Assembly: GCF_042649825.1 (NCBI RefSeq)
Contig: NZ_JBHSAB010000028.1
Coordinates: forward strand, 1 to 64,000
Direction of reading: 5' to 3'
Source of the DNA: Legionella_C dresdenensis
GTDB taxonomy: Bacteria; Pseudomonadota; Gammaproteobacteria; Legionellales; Legionellaceae
Length of the DNA: 64,000 bases
Below, one piece after another: positions 53,543-63,776 of this stretch. The stretch's first letter is position 1. The number at the start of each line of letters is the position of its first letter. The notes beneath the pieces were generated by a model. It worked only from the letters and a program-made list of their open reading frames with translations. It did no database searches and was not told the DNA's origin. The position numbers and the translations under genes are program-made.

Positions 53543-54779
53543 AATGCGTTTGGGAGTGTTAAGCCTGTTAGTTGCCAGTGTTATATGGCCAATTTCTGTT
53601 GCTGCGTCATTGTTTACTTTCCAGCAGGCAATTATTATTGCCTGGAAGAATAATCCCGACTTACAGGCAGCTATTGACAAGTCAAACGTTCAAAAAGGCA
53701 AAGTATTACAATCCGGTTTATATCCTAACCCCTTTTTCCTGCTCCAGGGCGAAGATTTTGGCGGATCAGGAGTTTATAAAAGTTATGAATCTGCTGAAAC
53801 AACGTTTTCAATTACTCAACCCATACCGCTGGGTAATCGCCTGCATTACTTAAAAAACGCCGCTTATGCTGATTATCTGACAGCAATTGCTGCTATTAAC
53901 GTTAAAAAATCGGCTATATATCGTGATGTGGGTTCGGCTTATATAGATACCTACTATGCTGGGCAATGGTATGCGGTGACTCAAAAACTTACCCGGTTAC
54001 ATAAAAATCTGGTGGCAGAAATTAAACGCCGATTACAGGCGGGAGCAGGCGCTCAGCTTGATTTGAAGCTTGCTGAAATTCGTTTGGGCGAAGCAGTGCT
54101 TAATCAGCGCCGTGCATTGGTTGATTTAAAAGTGGCAAAAGCCGCGCTGACTCGGGTTTTAGGCAGTGCAATTCCCGCACATAGCGAATTCAGCGACAAA
54201 GGATTACGGCACCGGTCTTGGCCCTGGAAAGTCATTAAAAAGCAGATGGATCAAAGCCCGGCATTAATTGGTAAAAGATTGCAGTTAGAAGCGCAGCGAA
54301 AAAGAATTATTGCGGTTAAAAAAGCGGTATGGCCGGATTTGATGCTTCAGGCAGGAGCACGTCATTTTTCGGATGACGGCAGTAATGCCGCCGTTATGTC
54401 AGTGGGCGCTGAAATGCCGGTTTTTGATCGGAATCAGGGAAAAATTGCTGCCGGTTATGCGCAATATAATCAGATATGCTATGAGTTAAAATCATTGCGT
54501 CTGCAGTTGGAGCATAATCTCTATCAGTTAGCGGTTAATGCTGAAAACAGTGCGTATGAAGCCGAGCAAGTGACCAAAGTTCTGTTGCCGCATGCCAGGG
54601 AAGCAATTGATTATGCCCAGAAGGGTTATAAGCTCGGCCGTTACAGTTATTTCGAGTTATCTGCCGCAATGAATGCCGTATTTGAAGAAGAGAAACATTA
54701 CCAACAGGCTCATGCACAATTACACAAGGCCTATATACAGATTGCAGGAATTTTAGGGAGAGATGATGCAGCTAAATAA
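53532..54779 (+). CDS. TolC-family outer-membrane efflux protein (CzcC/HelC-like)
   Basis: A 415-residue outer-membrane channel subunit. A signal peptide ends near SVAAS (about 26), followed by the two long-helix repeats of the OEP family (FQQAIIIAWKNNPDLQAAID at the start of repeat 1; an IAAGYAQYNQICYEL helix in repeat 2). It is the first gene of a czcCBA-ordered operon and overlaps the adaptor gene by 17 bp. Confidence 0.92.
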   Translation: MPNKMRLGVLSLLVASVIWPISVAASLFTFQQAIIIAWKNNPDLQAAIDKSNVQKGKVLQSGLYPNPFFLLQGEDFGGSGVYKSYESAETTFSITQPIPLGNRLHYLKNAAYADYLTAIAAINVKKSAIYRDVGSAYIDTYYAGQWYAVTQKLTRLHKNLVAEIKRRLQAGAGAQLDLKLAEIRLGEAVLNQRRALVDLKVAKAALTRVLGSAIPAHSEFSDKGLRHRSWPWKVIKKQMDQSPALIGKRLQLEAQRKRIIAVKKAVWPDLMLQAGARHFSDDGSNAAVMSVGAEMPVFDRNQGKIAAGYAQYNQICYELKSLRLQLEHNLYQLAVNAENSAYEAEQVTKVLLPHAREAIDYAQKGYKLGRYSYFELSAAMNAVFEEEKHYQQAHAQLHKAYIQIAGILGRDDAAK

Positions 54780-55653
54780 ACAAAGTCTGACAATTATTCT
54801 GGCGTTGTTTATGCTATCGGCAGGACATGCTCATGAATCAGGGCAGATTCAACTCACGGATGAAGCCGTTACGCGGAATCAGATTAAAATTGAACAGGCA
54901 CAAAGCGCAACGATCAGGAGAGTGCTGGATGTCGTCGGCAAAATAAGAGTAAATACTGATAATGCCGCAGTCATTTTCCCGCGCTATTACGGCATTATTA
55001 AATCAATGACTAAAAATCTTGGCGATTCTGTAGTGAAAGGGGAAGCCATTGCGGTTGTTGAAAGTAACGAAAGCCTGCAAAGCTATACCATTTATTCGCC
55101 AATTGCCGGCACTGTGGTAAAAAAACAGGCGATAGCCGGAGAATTAGCCAAAGGCGATAAGCCGATTTATCAGATTGCCAATCTGGATACAGTCTGGGCT
55201 GACCTGACTGTTTATCGTAAAGAGGCAAACCTGGTTAAAAAAGGAATGGCTGTTACCATCAATGCCGATGCCGGCGGTACCGAGGCGCGTTCAGTAATCA
55301 GCTATATTTCCCCACTCGGCATTGAAGATAGCCAGACAATATTAGCGCGGGCGATTTTAACAAATCCGACTGGTGAATGGTTGCCTGGCATGTATATCAG
55401 TGGAACTATTCTTTTGGCAGAAAACAACGTACCGGTAGCGGTTCGTCCAGATGCTATTCAGCAGCTGCAGGATAAAACCGTCGTGTTTGTGCGTAAAGGG
55501 CAGCAGTTTATCCCTACACCGGTAACGCTTGGTGAACAGGATGCAAAATGGATTGAAGTGAAATCAGGCCTGAATGCTGGCGACAGTTATGCCGCGGAAA
55601 ACAGTTTTTTATTAAAAGCTGATTTGGGTAAAAACCAAATTGAGCATGATTAA
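54763..55653 (+). CDS. RND efflux periplasmic adaptor (CzcB/HelB-like)
   Basis: A 296-residue HlyD-type membrane fusion protein with a signal peptide (LALFMLSAGHAHE), a biotinyl-lipoyl-like segment (IYSPIAGTVVKKQAIAG) and beta-barrel domains. It is short compared with CzcB, lacking the extra metal-binding N-terminus. It bridges the TolC-like channel and the RND pump. AGGGAGAGATG provides its start inside the channel gene. Confidence 0.93.
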   Translation: MMQLNKQSLTIILALFMLSAGHAHESGQIQLTDEAVTRNQIKIEQAQSATIRRVLDVVGKIRVNTDNAAVIFPRYYGIIKSMTKNLGDSVVKGEAIAVVESNESLQSYTIYSPIAGTVVKKQAIAGELAKGDKPIYQIANLDTVWADLTVYRKEANLVKKGMAVTINADAGGTEARSVISYISPLGIEDSQTILARAILTNPTGEWLPGMYISGTILLAENNVPVAVRPDAIQQLQDKTVVFVRKGQQFIPTPVTLGEQDAKWIEVKSGLNAGDSYAAENSFLLKADLGKNQIEHD

Positions 55654-55668
55654 AAATACGGAGAGCCA

Positions 55669-58600
55669 ATGCTCAAAAGGATTATCAATGCGTCACTCAA
55701 ATACCGCTGGCTGGTTATATTATTGACTTTGACTATAAGCGCTCTTGGTATCGTCAATTTTCATTATTTGCCCATTGACGCTGTACCTGACATTACCAAT
55801 GTTCAGGTTCAGATTAATACTGTAGCCGCAGGACTTACACCGCTTGAAGTCGAAAAAAGAATTACCCTGCCGCTGGAAACGGCCTTAAGCGGTATGTCAG
55901 CACTTGATTATAGCCGCTCTCTTTCGCGCTATGGCTTGTCACAGATTACCGTTGTGTTTAAAGATAACACTGATATATATTTTGCCCGCCAGATGATTAA
56001 TGAACGTCTGCAGGAAGCGCGCAACAAATTACCGCCCGATGTAACGCCTGTGATGGGACCCGTTGCAACAGGTCTGGGTGAAATTGTGATGTATATTGTC
56101 GATAATCCCGGCAATCGGCTTGATGCGACCGAATTGCGAACAATACAGGATTGGGTTATCAAGCCGCAATTACGGTTTGTTCCGGGTGTTGCCGAAATTA
56201 ATACGGTCGGCGGGTTTGCAAAGCAGTATCATATTTTGCCTGATCCCAAAAAATTGATTCGTTATGGTTTGAGCCTCAATGAAATAGTGGTTGCACTGGA
56301 AAATAATAATGCCAACACGGGCGCGGGTTATATCGAGCGTAACGGCGAACAATATCTGATTCGGGTTCCCGGGCAGATTCATACCATTAAACAGATTAAA
56401 AATATCGTGGTTGCCAGCCACGACGGTACGCCTGTGCATATTAAAGATGTGGCGGAAATCAGTCTTGGCAAGGAGCTTCGAACCGGTGCGGCAACTGCCG
56501 ATGGCAAGGAAGTGGTCTTGGGTACAGTATTAATGTTCATGGGTGAAAACAGTCGCACAGTGGCTGAGCGAGTAACTCAAAAGTTGGAGCAAATTAATAA
56601 ATCACTCCCTCCGGGTACCAAAATCGAACTGGTGTATAATCGGCTTAAATTAGTTGATGCAACGATTAATACGGTAAAAAATAACCTGCTTGAAGGGGCG
56701 ATACTGGTTTGCGCCGTATTGTTGATTTTTTTAGGTAATATTCGGGCAGCGCTTATTACGGCTATGGTCATTCCATTATCAATGTTATTGACCATTACCG
56801 GAATGGTCTATGATAAAATCAGTGCAAATCTGATGAGCCTTGGCGCGCTTGATTTTGGGTTAATCGTTGATGGTGCGGTAATTATCGTTGAAAATTGCAT
56901 GAAGCAGCTTGCCCGCGAACAACAACGAACTCAACGCCTGCTAACCCGTAATGAGCGGATACAGATTACTGCACGTGCGACACAGGAAGTCATTCGGCCA
57001 AGTGCCTTCGGGGTGTTAATCATTACTGCAGTGTATTTGCCGGTTTTAACTTTGACTGGGATAGAAGGAAAAATGTTTTTGCCTATGGCTGAAACAGTCA
57101 TTATTGCACTATTGTCCTCGCTTCTGTTCTCAATGACCTTTATTCCGGCTGCGATTGCTTTATTCCTGAAAGGGCCGATAAAGGAGAAAAAATCTGGCTG
57201 GCGTAAACAATTCACGCTTGGTTATAAGCATTTACTGACCTATTGTCTGCAGCGTTGGTTAGCGGTAATCAGCCTGGCCATAGCTCTGGCGGTTATCAGT
57301 GTGGTGATTGCCTTTCGGTTAGGCGCAGAATTTGTTCCAAGTCTTAATGAGGGAGATATCGCCTTACATGCCTTGCGCATTCCGGGAACCAGTTTAAGCC
57401 AGTCGATTGCAATGCAGCATCAATTGGAAAAAAACCTTAAAAAAGTCCCTGAAGTTGATTTTATCTTTTCAAAACTGGGTACAGCTGAAATCGCGACAGA
57501 TCCTATGCCGCCCAATGTCGCGGATACTTATATTATAATTAAACCCAAAAAAGATTGGCCCAAACCGCACAAAACAAGAGCTGAACTGATTCAGGCCATT
57601 GAGCAGGCGATTGATCAGTTACCCGGTAACAGTTATGAATTTTCACAGCCGATTCAAATGCGTTTTAATGAATTAATTTCAGGTGTTCGCAGTGACGTGG
57701 CGGTAAAAATCTATGGCGATCAGATGCCGATTTTGGAAGCGGCTGCGGAAGCAGTGAGGCAAAAGTTACAAAAAATTGCAGGCGCGGCCGATGTCAAAAT
57801 TGAACAGGCCAGCGGCTTGCCGTTATTGACCCTGAAGATTGATCGCTTATTGCTTGCCCGTTATGGCTTGCAGTTAAATGAAGTACAGACAGCTATTGGT
57901 ATTGCAATGGGGGGTAAAGTCGCGGGTCAGCTGTTTGAGGGCGATCGCCATTTTGATATTGTCGTTCGCTTACCGGAAAATTTACGTGCGGCTACGGATG
58001 TATTGCATAATGTATTTGTGCCTTTACCAATGGCGCCAGATGGCGAGCGCCATTTTATTCCCTTGACCGAGATCGCAACTTTTGTTCAAAGCGAAGGGCC
58101 AAACCAGATAAGCCGCGAAAATGGCAAGCGTGTCCTGACCGTAACTGCCAATATCCGTAAACGGGATTTAAGTTCTTTCGTCAGTGAGGCCAAAAAACAG
58201 GTAGAAGCAATAAAATTGCCTCATGGCTACTGGTTAGGGTGGGGTGGGCAATTTGAGCAGCTGCAGTCTGCAACTAACCGTTTGTTATTAGTCATTCCGG
58301 CGACTTTCTTATTAATTTATGTTTTGCTTTCAATTGCATTAAACAGTGCAAGAAACGCCGGACTGGTTTTCACCGCAATCCCGTTAGCCTTGACTGGCGG
58401 TGTGTTTGCCTTATGGTTACGAGGCATTCCGCTTTCGATTTCAGCGGCGGTAGGATTTATCGCCTTGTCAGGAATTGCAGTTCTGAATGGCCTGGTGATG
58501 ATAAGCTTTATGAACAAATTGCGCGAGAGCAATTATTCCTTATCCGAAGCCGCAATACTCGGCTCAGCTGCACGCTTGCGTCCGGTACTAATGACGGCCC

Positions 58601-58764
58601 TGGTCGCCTCACTAGGTTTTATTCCAATGGCAATTGCGACAGGCACTGGTGCAGAAGTGCAAAGACCGTTGGCAACAGTAGTGATAGGCGGCATTATTTC
58701 ATCAACGTTTCTAACACTGATAGTCTTGCCGATTTTATATGTCATTTGGCATCGTAAGCGTTAA
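55669..58764 (+). CDS. Heavy-metal RND efflux pump (CzcA/HelA-like)
   Basis: A 1,031-residue proton-driven inner-membrane transporter with two sets of transmembrane helices and periplasmic loops. The proton-relay signature DFGLIVDGAVIIVEN gives D395, D401 and E408, the CzcA-type pattern rather than the AVGAMVDAA type of Cu/Ag CusA pumps. Divalent cations (Zn, Co, Ni or Cd) are therefore the likely substrates. GGAGAGCC lies before the ATG. A hairpin follows the stop. Confidence 0.96.
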   Translation: MLKRIINASLKYRWLVILLTLTISALGIVNFHYLPIDAVPDITNVQVQINTVAAGLTPLEVEKRITLPLETALSGMSALDYSRSLSRYGLSQITVVFKDNTDIYFARQMINERLQEARNKLPPDVTPVMGPVATGLGEIVMYIVDNPGNRLDATELRTIQDWVIKPQLRFVPGVAEINTVGGFAKQYHILPDPKKLIRYGLSLNEIVVALENNNANTGAGYIERNGEQYLIRVPGQIHTIKQIKNIVVASHDGTPVHIKDVAEISLGKELRTGAATADGKEVVLGTVLMFMGENSRTVAERVTQKLEQINKSLPPGTKIELVYNRLKLVDATINTVKNNLLEGAILVCAVLLIFLGNIRAALITAMVIPLSMLLTITGMVYDKISANLMSLGALDFGLIVDGAVIIVENCMKQLAREQQRTQRLLTRNERIQITARATQEVIRPSAFGVLIITAVYLPVLTLTGIEGKMFLPMAETVIIALLSSLLFSMTFIPAAIALFLKGPIKEKKSGWRKQFTLGYKHLLTYCLQRWLAVISLAIALAVISVVIAFRLGAEFVPSLNEGDIALHALRIPGTSLSQSIAMQHQLEKNLKKVPEVDFIFSKLGTAEIATDPMPPNVADTYIIIKPKKDWPKPHKTRAELIQAIEQAIDQLPGNSYEFSQPIQMRFNELISGVRSDVAVKIYGDQMPILEAAAEAVRQKLQKIAGAADVKIEQASGLPLLTLKIDRLLLARYGLQLNEVQTAIGIAMGGKVAGQLFEGDRHFDIVVRLPENLRAATDVLHNVFVPLPMAPDGERHFIPLTEIATFVQSEGPNQISRENGKRVLTVTANIRKRDLSSFVSEAKKQVEAIKLPHGYWLGWGGQFEQLQSATNRLLLVIPATFLLIYVLLSIALNSARNAGLVFTAIPLALTGGVFALWLRGIPLSISAAVGFIALSGIAVLNGLVMISFMNKLRESNYSLSEAAILGSAARLRPVLMTALVASLGFIPMAIATGTGAEVQRPLATVVIGGIISSTFLTLIVLPILYVIWHRKR

Positions 58765-58770
58765 TAAAAT

Positions 58771-58798
58771 GTTGGGTCAAACGACCCAACACTCTTTT
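58771..58798 (+). terminator. Intrinsic terminator after the efflux operon
   Basis: GTTGGGTC/GACCCAAC, an 8-bp stem with loop AAAC, followed by ACTCTTTTTTT. It begins 7 bp after the pump's stop codon. Its stem is the same as that of the tsaD-plsY hairpin. Confidence 0.85.
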
Positions 58799-58811
58799 TT
58801 TCAACCGGCTC

Positions 58812-60146
58812 CTACTGTTTAGCCACAGAAAGCCCTTTCAAAATGGTTAACGCCGCATACAATTGATAATCCTCATGCAGCAAAGCATTGTCATCTTTAG
58901 CATATTGCTCATTAATCGCCTGTTCGGCAGGATTAGTCGGCGTTGCCAGATGGCCGTTTAAATCGGCTTCGCTAAATCCGGCAAAAGGCGATTTAGCTGC
59001 TGCCTCTTTAGGGATTTCCATCTCTTCAATAATAATATCCGGTGTAATTCCTTTTGCCTGAATAGATGTGCCTGACGGCGTGAAATATAAGGCCGTGGTC
59101 AATTTAATAGCACGTTTTTCATCCAGCGGCAGCACAGTTTGCACCGAACCTTTACCAAAGCTGCGAGTGCCCAGAATAATTGCGCGCTTATTGTCTTTCA
59201 GCGCACCAGCTACAATTTCCGAAGCCGAAGCAGAGCCGTTGTTAATCAGGACTACCATTGGCGCATTATCCAGAATATCGCCGGGATTAGCGATTGCTGT
59301 AAAGCGGGAACCTGGCAATCTGCCCTGAGTGTAAACAATTAACTCATTCGGATCTTTCTTGTCATTATCAATAAAGTCATCAGAAACCTGAATTGCTGAA
59401 TCAAGTAATCCGCCAGGGTTATTACGTAAATCAAGGATCAAACCTTTTAACTTACCGCCAGCCTCCTGTTTGAGCTGGGCAATGGCATTTTCCATATCCT
59501 GAGCAGTCATAGCCTGGAATTGGGTCAAGCGGATATACCCATAATTACCGTCAAGTAACTTGCTTTTTACGCTTTTGATCAGGATTTTTTCCCGAACCAG
59601 CGAAAAGTTTAGCGGTTTCGGCTCGCCTTTACGCAAGACTGTCAGATCAATCGTCGTACCTTGCTTGCCGCGCATCATTTCGACCGCATTCTGCAGGGTG
59701 ATTCCTTGGACTGATTTATCGCCTAACTTGATAATATAATCACCCGCTTTAATTCCCGCCCTGAACGCAGGAGTGTCAATTAAAGGCGTTACTACTTTAA
59801 CTACACCTTCTTCCATGGTGACTTCAATGCCCAAGCCGCCGAATTCGCCGCTGGTTGAAGTCTGTAAATCTTTGAACGCGTCCTCATCCAGATAGGCCGA
59901 ATGGGGATCCAGCCCGTTTAACATGCCGCGGATGGCATTATTAAATAATTCCTGATCATCAACAGGTTTTACATAATATTTTTTTATTTCATTGATTGCG
60001 TTAGAAAAACGTTGTACTTCTTCCATTGGTACACTTTTTTGAGGTCCGTCGGATGTGGAATTTGGAGTTAATGCCCATGTCGGGAATACAAGTGCGAAAG
60101 AAATCAATGTAGCCAATGTGCCTGAATACAACGGGTTGTTACGCAT
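58812..60146 (-). CDS. ctpA: Carboxy-terminal processing protease (S41)
   Basis: A periplasmic serine protease of 444 residues. A signal peptide (ISFALVFPTWA) is followed by a PDZ domain (about 85-160, GLGIEVTMEEGVVKVV), then the S41 catalytic core with Ser in NGSASASEIV and Lys in RSFGKGSVQT. The start ATG 60,146 is set by AAGGAG 7 bases before it; the frame extends further upstream without support. It follows envC with a 107-bp gap, and the gpmI-envC-ctp order is a common gammaproteobacterial cell-envelope operon. Confidence 0.95.
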   Translation of the reverse strand: MRNNPLYSGTLATLISFALVFPTWALTPNSTSDGPQKSVPMEEVQRFSNAINEIKKYYVKPVDDQELFNNAIRGMLNGLDPHSAYLDEDAFKDLQTSTSGEFGGLGIEVTMEEGVVKVVTPLIDTPAFRAGIKAGDYIIKLGDKSVQGITLQNAVEMMRGKQGTTIDLTVLRKGEPKPLNFSLVREKILIKSVKSKLLDGNYGYIRLTQFQAMTAQDMENAIAQLKQEAGGKLKGLILDLRNNPGGLLDSAIQVSDDFIDNDKKDPNELIVYTQGRLPGSRFTAIANPGDILDNAPMVVLINNGSASASEIVAGALKDNKRAIILGTRSFGKGSVQTVLPLDEKRAIKLTTALYFTPSGTSIQAKGITPDIIIEEMEIPKEAAAKSPFAGFSEADLNGHLATPTNPAEQAINEQYAKDDNALLHEDYQLYAALTILKGLSVAKQ

Positions 60147-60253
60147 ATTTTTCTCCTTGGATAGCATGAAACGCAGAGCGCCCATCCTCCGATTACTGTG
60201 TAAAGCCAGGTTCATACCCATGAATAGACTTCAAGATGCAGAGAAATTCCGGT

Positions 60254-61378
60254 TCAGGACAGCCAATCAAGTGGTGGTACAGCTTTTCCACGTTGCCTTA
60301 CTTCAAAGTATAGACCGTTTTGCCGAATGCCACCGGTATGACCTACTGCCGCAATTTGTTCGCCTTGCAGAACCTGGCTGCCTTTACGCTTAAACAAAGA
60401 TTGATTGTGGGCGTAAAGCGTCATAAATCCCTGACCATGATCAATTATCAATAATAATCCATAACCATTGAGCCAGTCACTAAAAACTACCTTTCCAGGA
60501 TAAACTGCATGCACAGCCGTGCCCTCATTGGCAAAAAAGGTAACACCCTGATTTAATTTTTGGGGGTGCTGACCATTGCTGGTAATGGGTTTGGGCAATT
60601 TATGCCGCATGGATACAAAAGGCTGTTTTGCTACTGCTATACTTTGCTGGCTTAATGTCTGCAATAACTGGGAAAGATTCTTTTTATTTTTTTCGTATTC
60701 AGTGAGCATATGCTGCTTATTCTGGATCTCATGACTGAGCGACTCAATAACGGCTGTGTGATATTTCTTGTTCTGTTCCAGTTTTTTCTGATTCGCATAC
60801 AGCTTCTGCTTTAATGCTTTCTGTTCATTCACTTCCGCCTGCAGGCTTTGCTGACTTGTGGTCAGATTTTGTTTCGTTTGATCGATACCATCAATTAATT
60901 GCAGGCGCGATTTAACCAGATACTGGTGAAAAGTCAGTAGCCGGCTTATGGCATAAGGTTCATCCTGATTAAGGATCCATTTCATGGGTTGATATTCGCC
61001 AATTTTGTAGCGGATACGAATATGTTCAGCTAACAGTTTTTGCTGCGCCAGCAATTGCCGGTTTAATTCATTGACCTTCAATTGCAGGCTTAGAATTTTC
61101 TTTTGGTTGCCTGCCATCGTTGTCTCAATGGTATGCATTTTCTTAACGCTAAATCCAATTTCTTTCTCAGTGACAGCCAATTCTTTATTGAGCACGCCTC
61201 GCTTGTCATTGGCAGTTGTAAGTGTTTCCTTCAACCGGTTAATCTGGCTGTCCAGCTGCTTCAATTTACTTTTTGTCTGCACTACCGAAGGGGTTTCAAG
61301 ACAATAGCCGGACATGGCATTGCCAATTAATACCGCAGCGCAAAATAATTTTATTACGGGCTTAACTCGTCGCAACAT
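60254..61378 (-). CDS. envC: EnvC-type murein hydrolase activator
   Basis: 374 residues: signal peptide, a long coiled coil (about 30-240) and a C-terminal LytM/M23 domain. The zinc ligands are incomplete (LYFEVR replaces the HxHFE motif), as in EnvC, which activates cell-division amidases instead of cutting peptidoglycan itself. It overlaps the end of gpmI by 17 bp. Confidence 0.93.
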   Translation of the reverse strand: MLRRVKPVIKLFCAAVLIGNAMSGYCLETPSVVQTKSKLKQLDSQINRLKETLTTANDKRGVLNKELAVTEKEIGFSVKKMHTIETTMAGNQKKILSLQLKVNELNRQLLAQQKLLAEHIRIRYKIGEYQPMKWILNQDEPYAISRLLTFHQYLVKSRLQLIDGIDQTKQNLTTSQQSLQAEVNEQKALKQKLYANQKKLEQNKKYHTAVIESLSHEIQNKQHMLTEYEKNKKNLSQLLQTLSQQSIAVAKQPFVSMRHKLPKPITSNGQHPQKLNQGVTFFANEGTAVHAVYPGKVVFSDWLNGYGLLLIIDHGQGFMTLYAHNQSLFKRKGSQVLQGEQIAAVGHTGGIRQNGLYFEVRQRGKAVPPLDWLS

Positions 61379-62912
61379 TATCTTTTACCAGTAATGAATG
61401 ACCCGTCATCTCCGCGGGTTTCTCAATATCCAAAAGGTCAAGCAAAGTGGGCGCGATATCAATCAGGCTGCCTTTGCGGTTATCGTTAATATGCCAGCCG
61501 CTGCCTACATACACAAAAGGAACTGGCTCACTGGTATGTGCGGTATGCGCCTGGCTGGTTGTTTCGTCAAACATTGCTTCAGCGTTACCATGATCGGCAG
61601 TAATGATTAAGCCTCCGCTCTTGTCGGCAATTGCCTCCCAGACTTTCGCCATACAGCGGTCAAGGCATTCTATTGCTGTTACGGTCGCGTTAAAATCACC
61701 GGTATGACCAACCATATCCGCGTTGGCATAATTACAGATGATCACATCGTAGGCATCACTTTTTATCGCATCAACCAATGCATGGGTTAATTCCTCCGCG
61801 CTCATTTCGGGCGCAAGATCATAGGTTGCAACCGGCGGAGAAGGGATAAGAATGCGATCTTCATTCTCAAAAACCTGTTCTGAACCCCCGTTAAAAAAGA
61901 AAGTCACATGGGCATATTTCTCGGTTTCTGCAATCCTGAGCTGGGATAATCCTTCATGCGCGACGATCTCGCCCAGAGTATTGTTCATTGCAGCGGGCGG
62001 GAATGCAATTTCAGTAGCCAGGTTTTTTGCATAACTGGTCATACTGACAAATCGCGACAACTGAGGCCGGCAATTTCTTATAAAGCCATTGAAATCATCA
62101 TCCAGAAAAGTTTGTGTTAACTGGCGGGCGCGATCGGCACGGAAATTAAAGAAAAAGATCGCGTCGCCGTCTGTAATCGGCTGCACTGGTCCAATCAGCG
62201 TTGGCGGGATAAACTCATCGGATTTTTTTTCCTGATAAAATGAATTAATCGCTGTCTCGGCATCATTAAAATGATAATGGCTTTCACCTTCGGTCAGCAT
62301 GCGGTAGGCAAGCGCGGTTCTTTCCCAGCGCTTGTCTCTGTCCATGGCGAAGTAACGGCCGCTTATGGATGCAATTCTTGCAACTGGATATTGCTCTAAT
62401 TGTTGATTTAACGCTTTAATACTTGCTAATGCGCTTTGAGGAGGCGTATCCCGGCCATCAAGAAATAAATGCAGGCAGACATTTGAAAAATGCTGTTGCT
62501 GGCACATAGCAAGAAAAGCAAACAAATGATTTTCGTGGCTATGAACGCCACCGGGTGATAATAAGCCAAATACATGTAGTGTTTTTTGGGTTTGAGCCAA
62601 AGAGGAAATGAGATCAAGCAATACAGGATTGCGGGCAAAATCGCCGGTTTCGATTGCATGATTTATTCGGGTAAAATCCTGGTAGATAACCCTTCCAGCC
62701 CCAATATGCATATGACCGACTTCGGAATTTCCCATCTGGGCATCCGGCAGGCCGACTTCAAGCCCCGAAGCATCGAGTAGTTTATGCGGACATGTTTGCC
62801 ACCATTCATCCCATTGGGGAGTGTTGGCTGCCGCAATTGCGTTATGGCGGTCGCTATCCTGATAGCCCCAACCGTCAAGAATCATTAACACAATCGGTTT
62901 TTTTGGCAACAT
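61362..62912 (-). CDS. gpmI: Phosphoglycerate mutase, cofactor-independent
   Basis: Mn-dependent interconversion of 3- and 2-phosphoglycerate in glycolysis. 516 residues from ATG 62,912 (MLPKKPIVLMILDGWG), matching the family length better than the upstream ATG at 62,942. Active-site serine lies in MGNSEVGHMHIGAGR, and metal-binding blocks are DGRDTPP and DHGNAE. It is the first gene of a minus-strand unit with envC and ctpA. Confidence 0.97.
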   Translation of the reverse strand: MLPKKPIVLMILDGWGYQDSDRHNAIAAANTPQWDEWWQTCPHKLLDASGLEVGLPDAQMGNSEVGHMHIGAGRVIYQDFTRINHAIETGDFARNPVLLDLISSLAQTQKTLHVFGLLSPGGVHSHENHLFAFLAMCQQQHFSNVCLHLFLDGRDTPPQSALASIKALNQQLEQYPVARIASISGRYFAMDRDKRWERTALAYRMLTEGESHYHFNDAETAINSFYQEKKSDEFIPPTLIGPVQPITDGDAIFFFNFRADRARQLTQTFLDDDFNGFIRNCRPQLSRFVSMTSYAKNLATEIAFPPAAMNNTLGEIVAHEGLSQLRIAETEKYAHVTFFFNGGSEQVFENEDRILIPSPPVATYDLAPEMSAEELTHALVDAIKSDAYDVIICNYANADMVGHTGDFNATVTAIECLDRCMAKVWEAIADKSGGLIITADHGNAEAMFDETTSQAHTAHTSEPVPFVYVGSGWHINDNRKGSLIDIAPTLLDLLDIEKPAEMTGHSLLVKDNVATS

Positions 62913-63027
62913 GATTTTTCCCGGCAAAATCTTAATTATCAAAGAAATGATGAAAATTGTATAGCATTAAATTGCAGGGCTGACTCCAATTGTCAACACG
63001 TCCTAAAGCAGTTAGACTATCGGCCAT

Positions 63028-63774
63028 TTGTTAAACGGGAAGAATTTGTTGGATAATCGCACTCCCAAACATGTTGCCATTGTGATGGATGGTAATGGAC
63101 GGTGGGCATTAAAACAGGGCCTGGCACGTGCCGAAGGGCATCGTGCTGGAGCCGAAGCAGTGAAAGCTGTGATCCGGGGATGCGTCAAGCATGCTATTCC
63201 AGTGTTAAGTCTGTTTGCCTTCAGCAGTGAAAACTGGACGCGGCCTGAGCAGGAAGTGAGTTTTCTCATGCAGCTGTTTCTGAAATCACTGGAGAAAGAG
63301 GTTGCTGAACTGCATCAGAATGGTGTTTGCCTGAGGTTCACCGGTTGCCGGGAAAATCTATCACAGGATTTGCAACAGCAAATGCAGAAAGCAGAAAGGT
63401 TGACGTTAAACAATAATCGGTTAATCCTGAATATTGTGATTAACTATGGCGGCCGTTGGGATATCGTAGAAGCGGCTAAAGCCATCGCTGCAAAAGTAAA
63501 GGCGAATGAAATCTCGATAGCGGACATTAATGAACAGGTATTTGGCAATGCGTTGAGCATGAATGATCTACCTGAACCTGACTTGTTTATCCGTACTAGC
63601 GGAGAACAACGCATCAGTAATTTTTTCCTTTGGCAGATGGCATATACCGAACTGTATTTTACAGAGGTGTTATGGCCTGATTTTACTCTGGAAGAGTTTG
63701 AAGGAGCGCTGTCGGTTTTTGCAAATCGGGAACGGCGCTACGGTAAAACCTCCCAGCAATTGGCTGAGTTTTAA
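63028..63774 (+). CDS. uppS: Undecaprenyl diphosphate synthase UppS
   Basis: Cis-prenyltransferase making the C55 lipid carrier. The 248 residues have VAIVMDGNGRWALKQG at the N-terminus, FAFSSENWTRPEQEV and the C-terminal RTSGEQRISNFFLWQ. No ATG is available; TTG 63,028 or TTG 63,046/63,049 (with GGGAAG before them) are the choices. It is followed after 2 bp by cdsA. Confidence 0.96.
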   Translation: MLNGKNLLDNRTPKHVAIVMDGNGRWALKQGLARAEGHRAGAEAVKAVIRGCVKHAIPVLSLFAFSSENWTRPEQEVSFLMQLFLKSLEKEVAELHQNGVCLRFTGCRENLSQDLQQQMQKAERLTLNNNRLILNIVINYGGRWDIVEAAKAIAAKVKANEISIADINEQVFGNALSMNDLPEPDLFIRTSGEQRISNFFLWQMAYTELYFTEVLWPDFTLEEFEGALSVFANRERRYGKTSQQLAEF

Positions 63775-63776
63775 TT

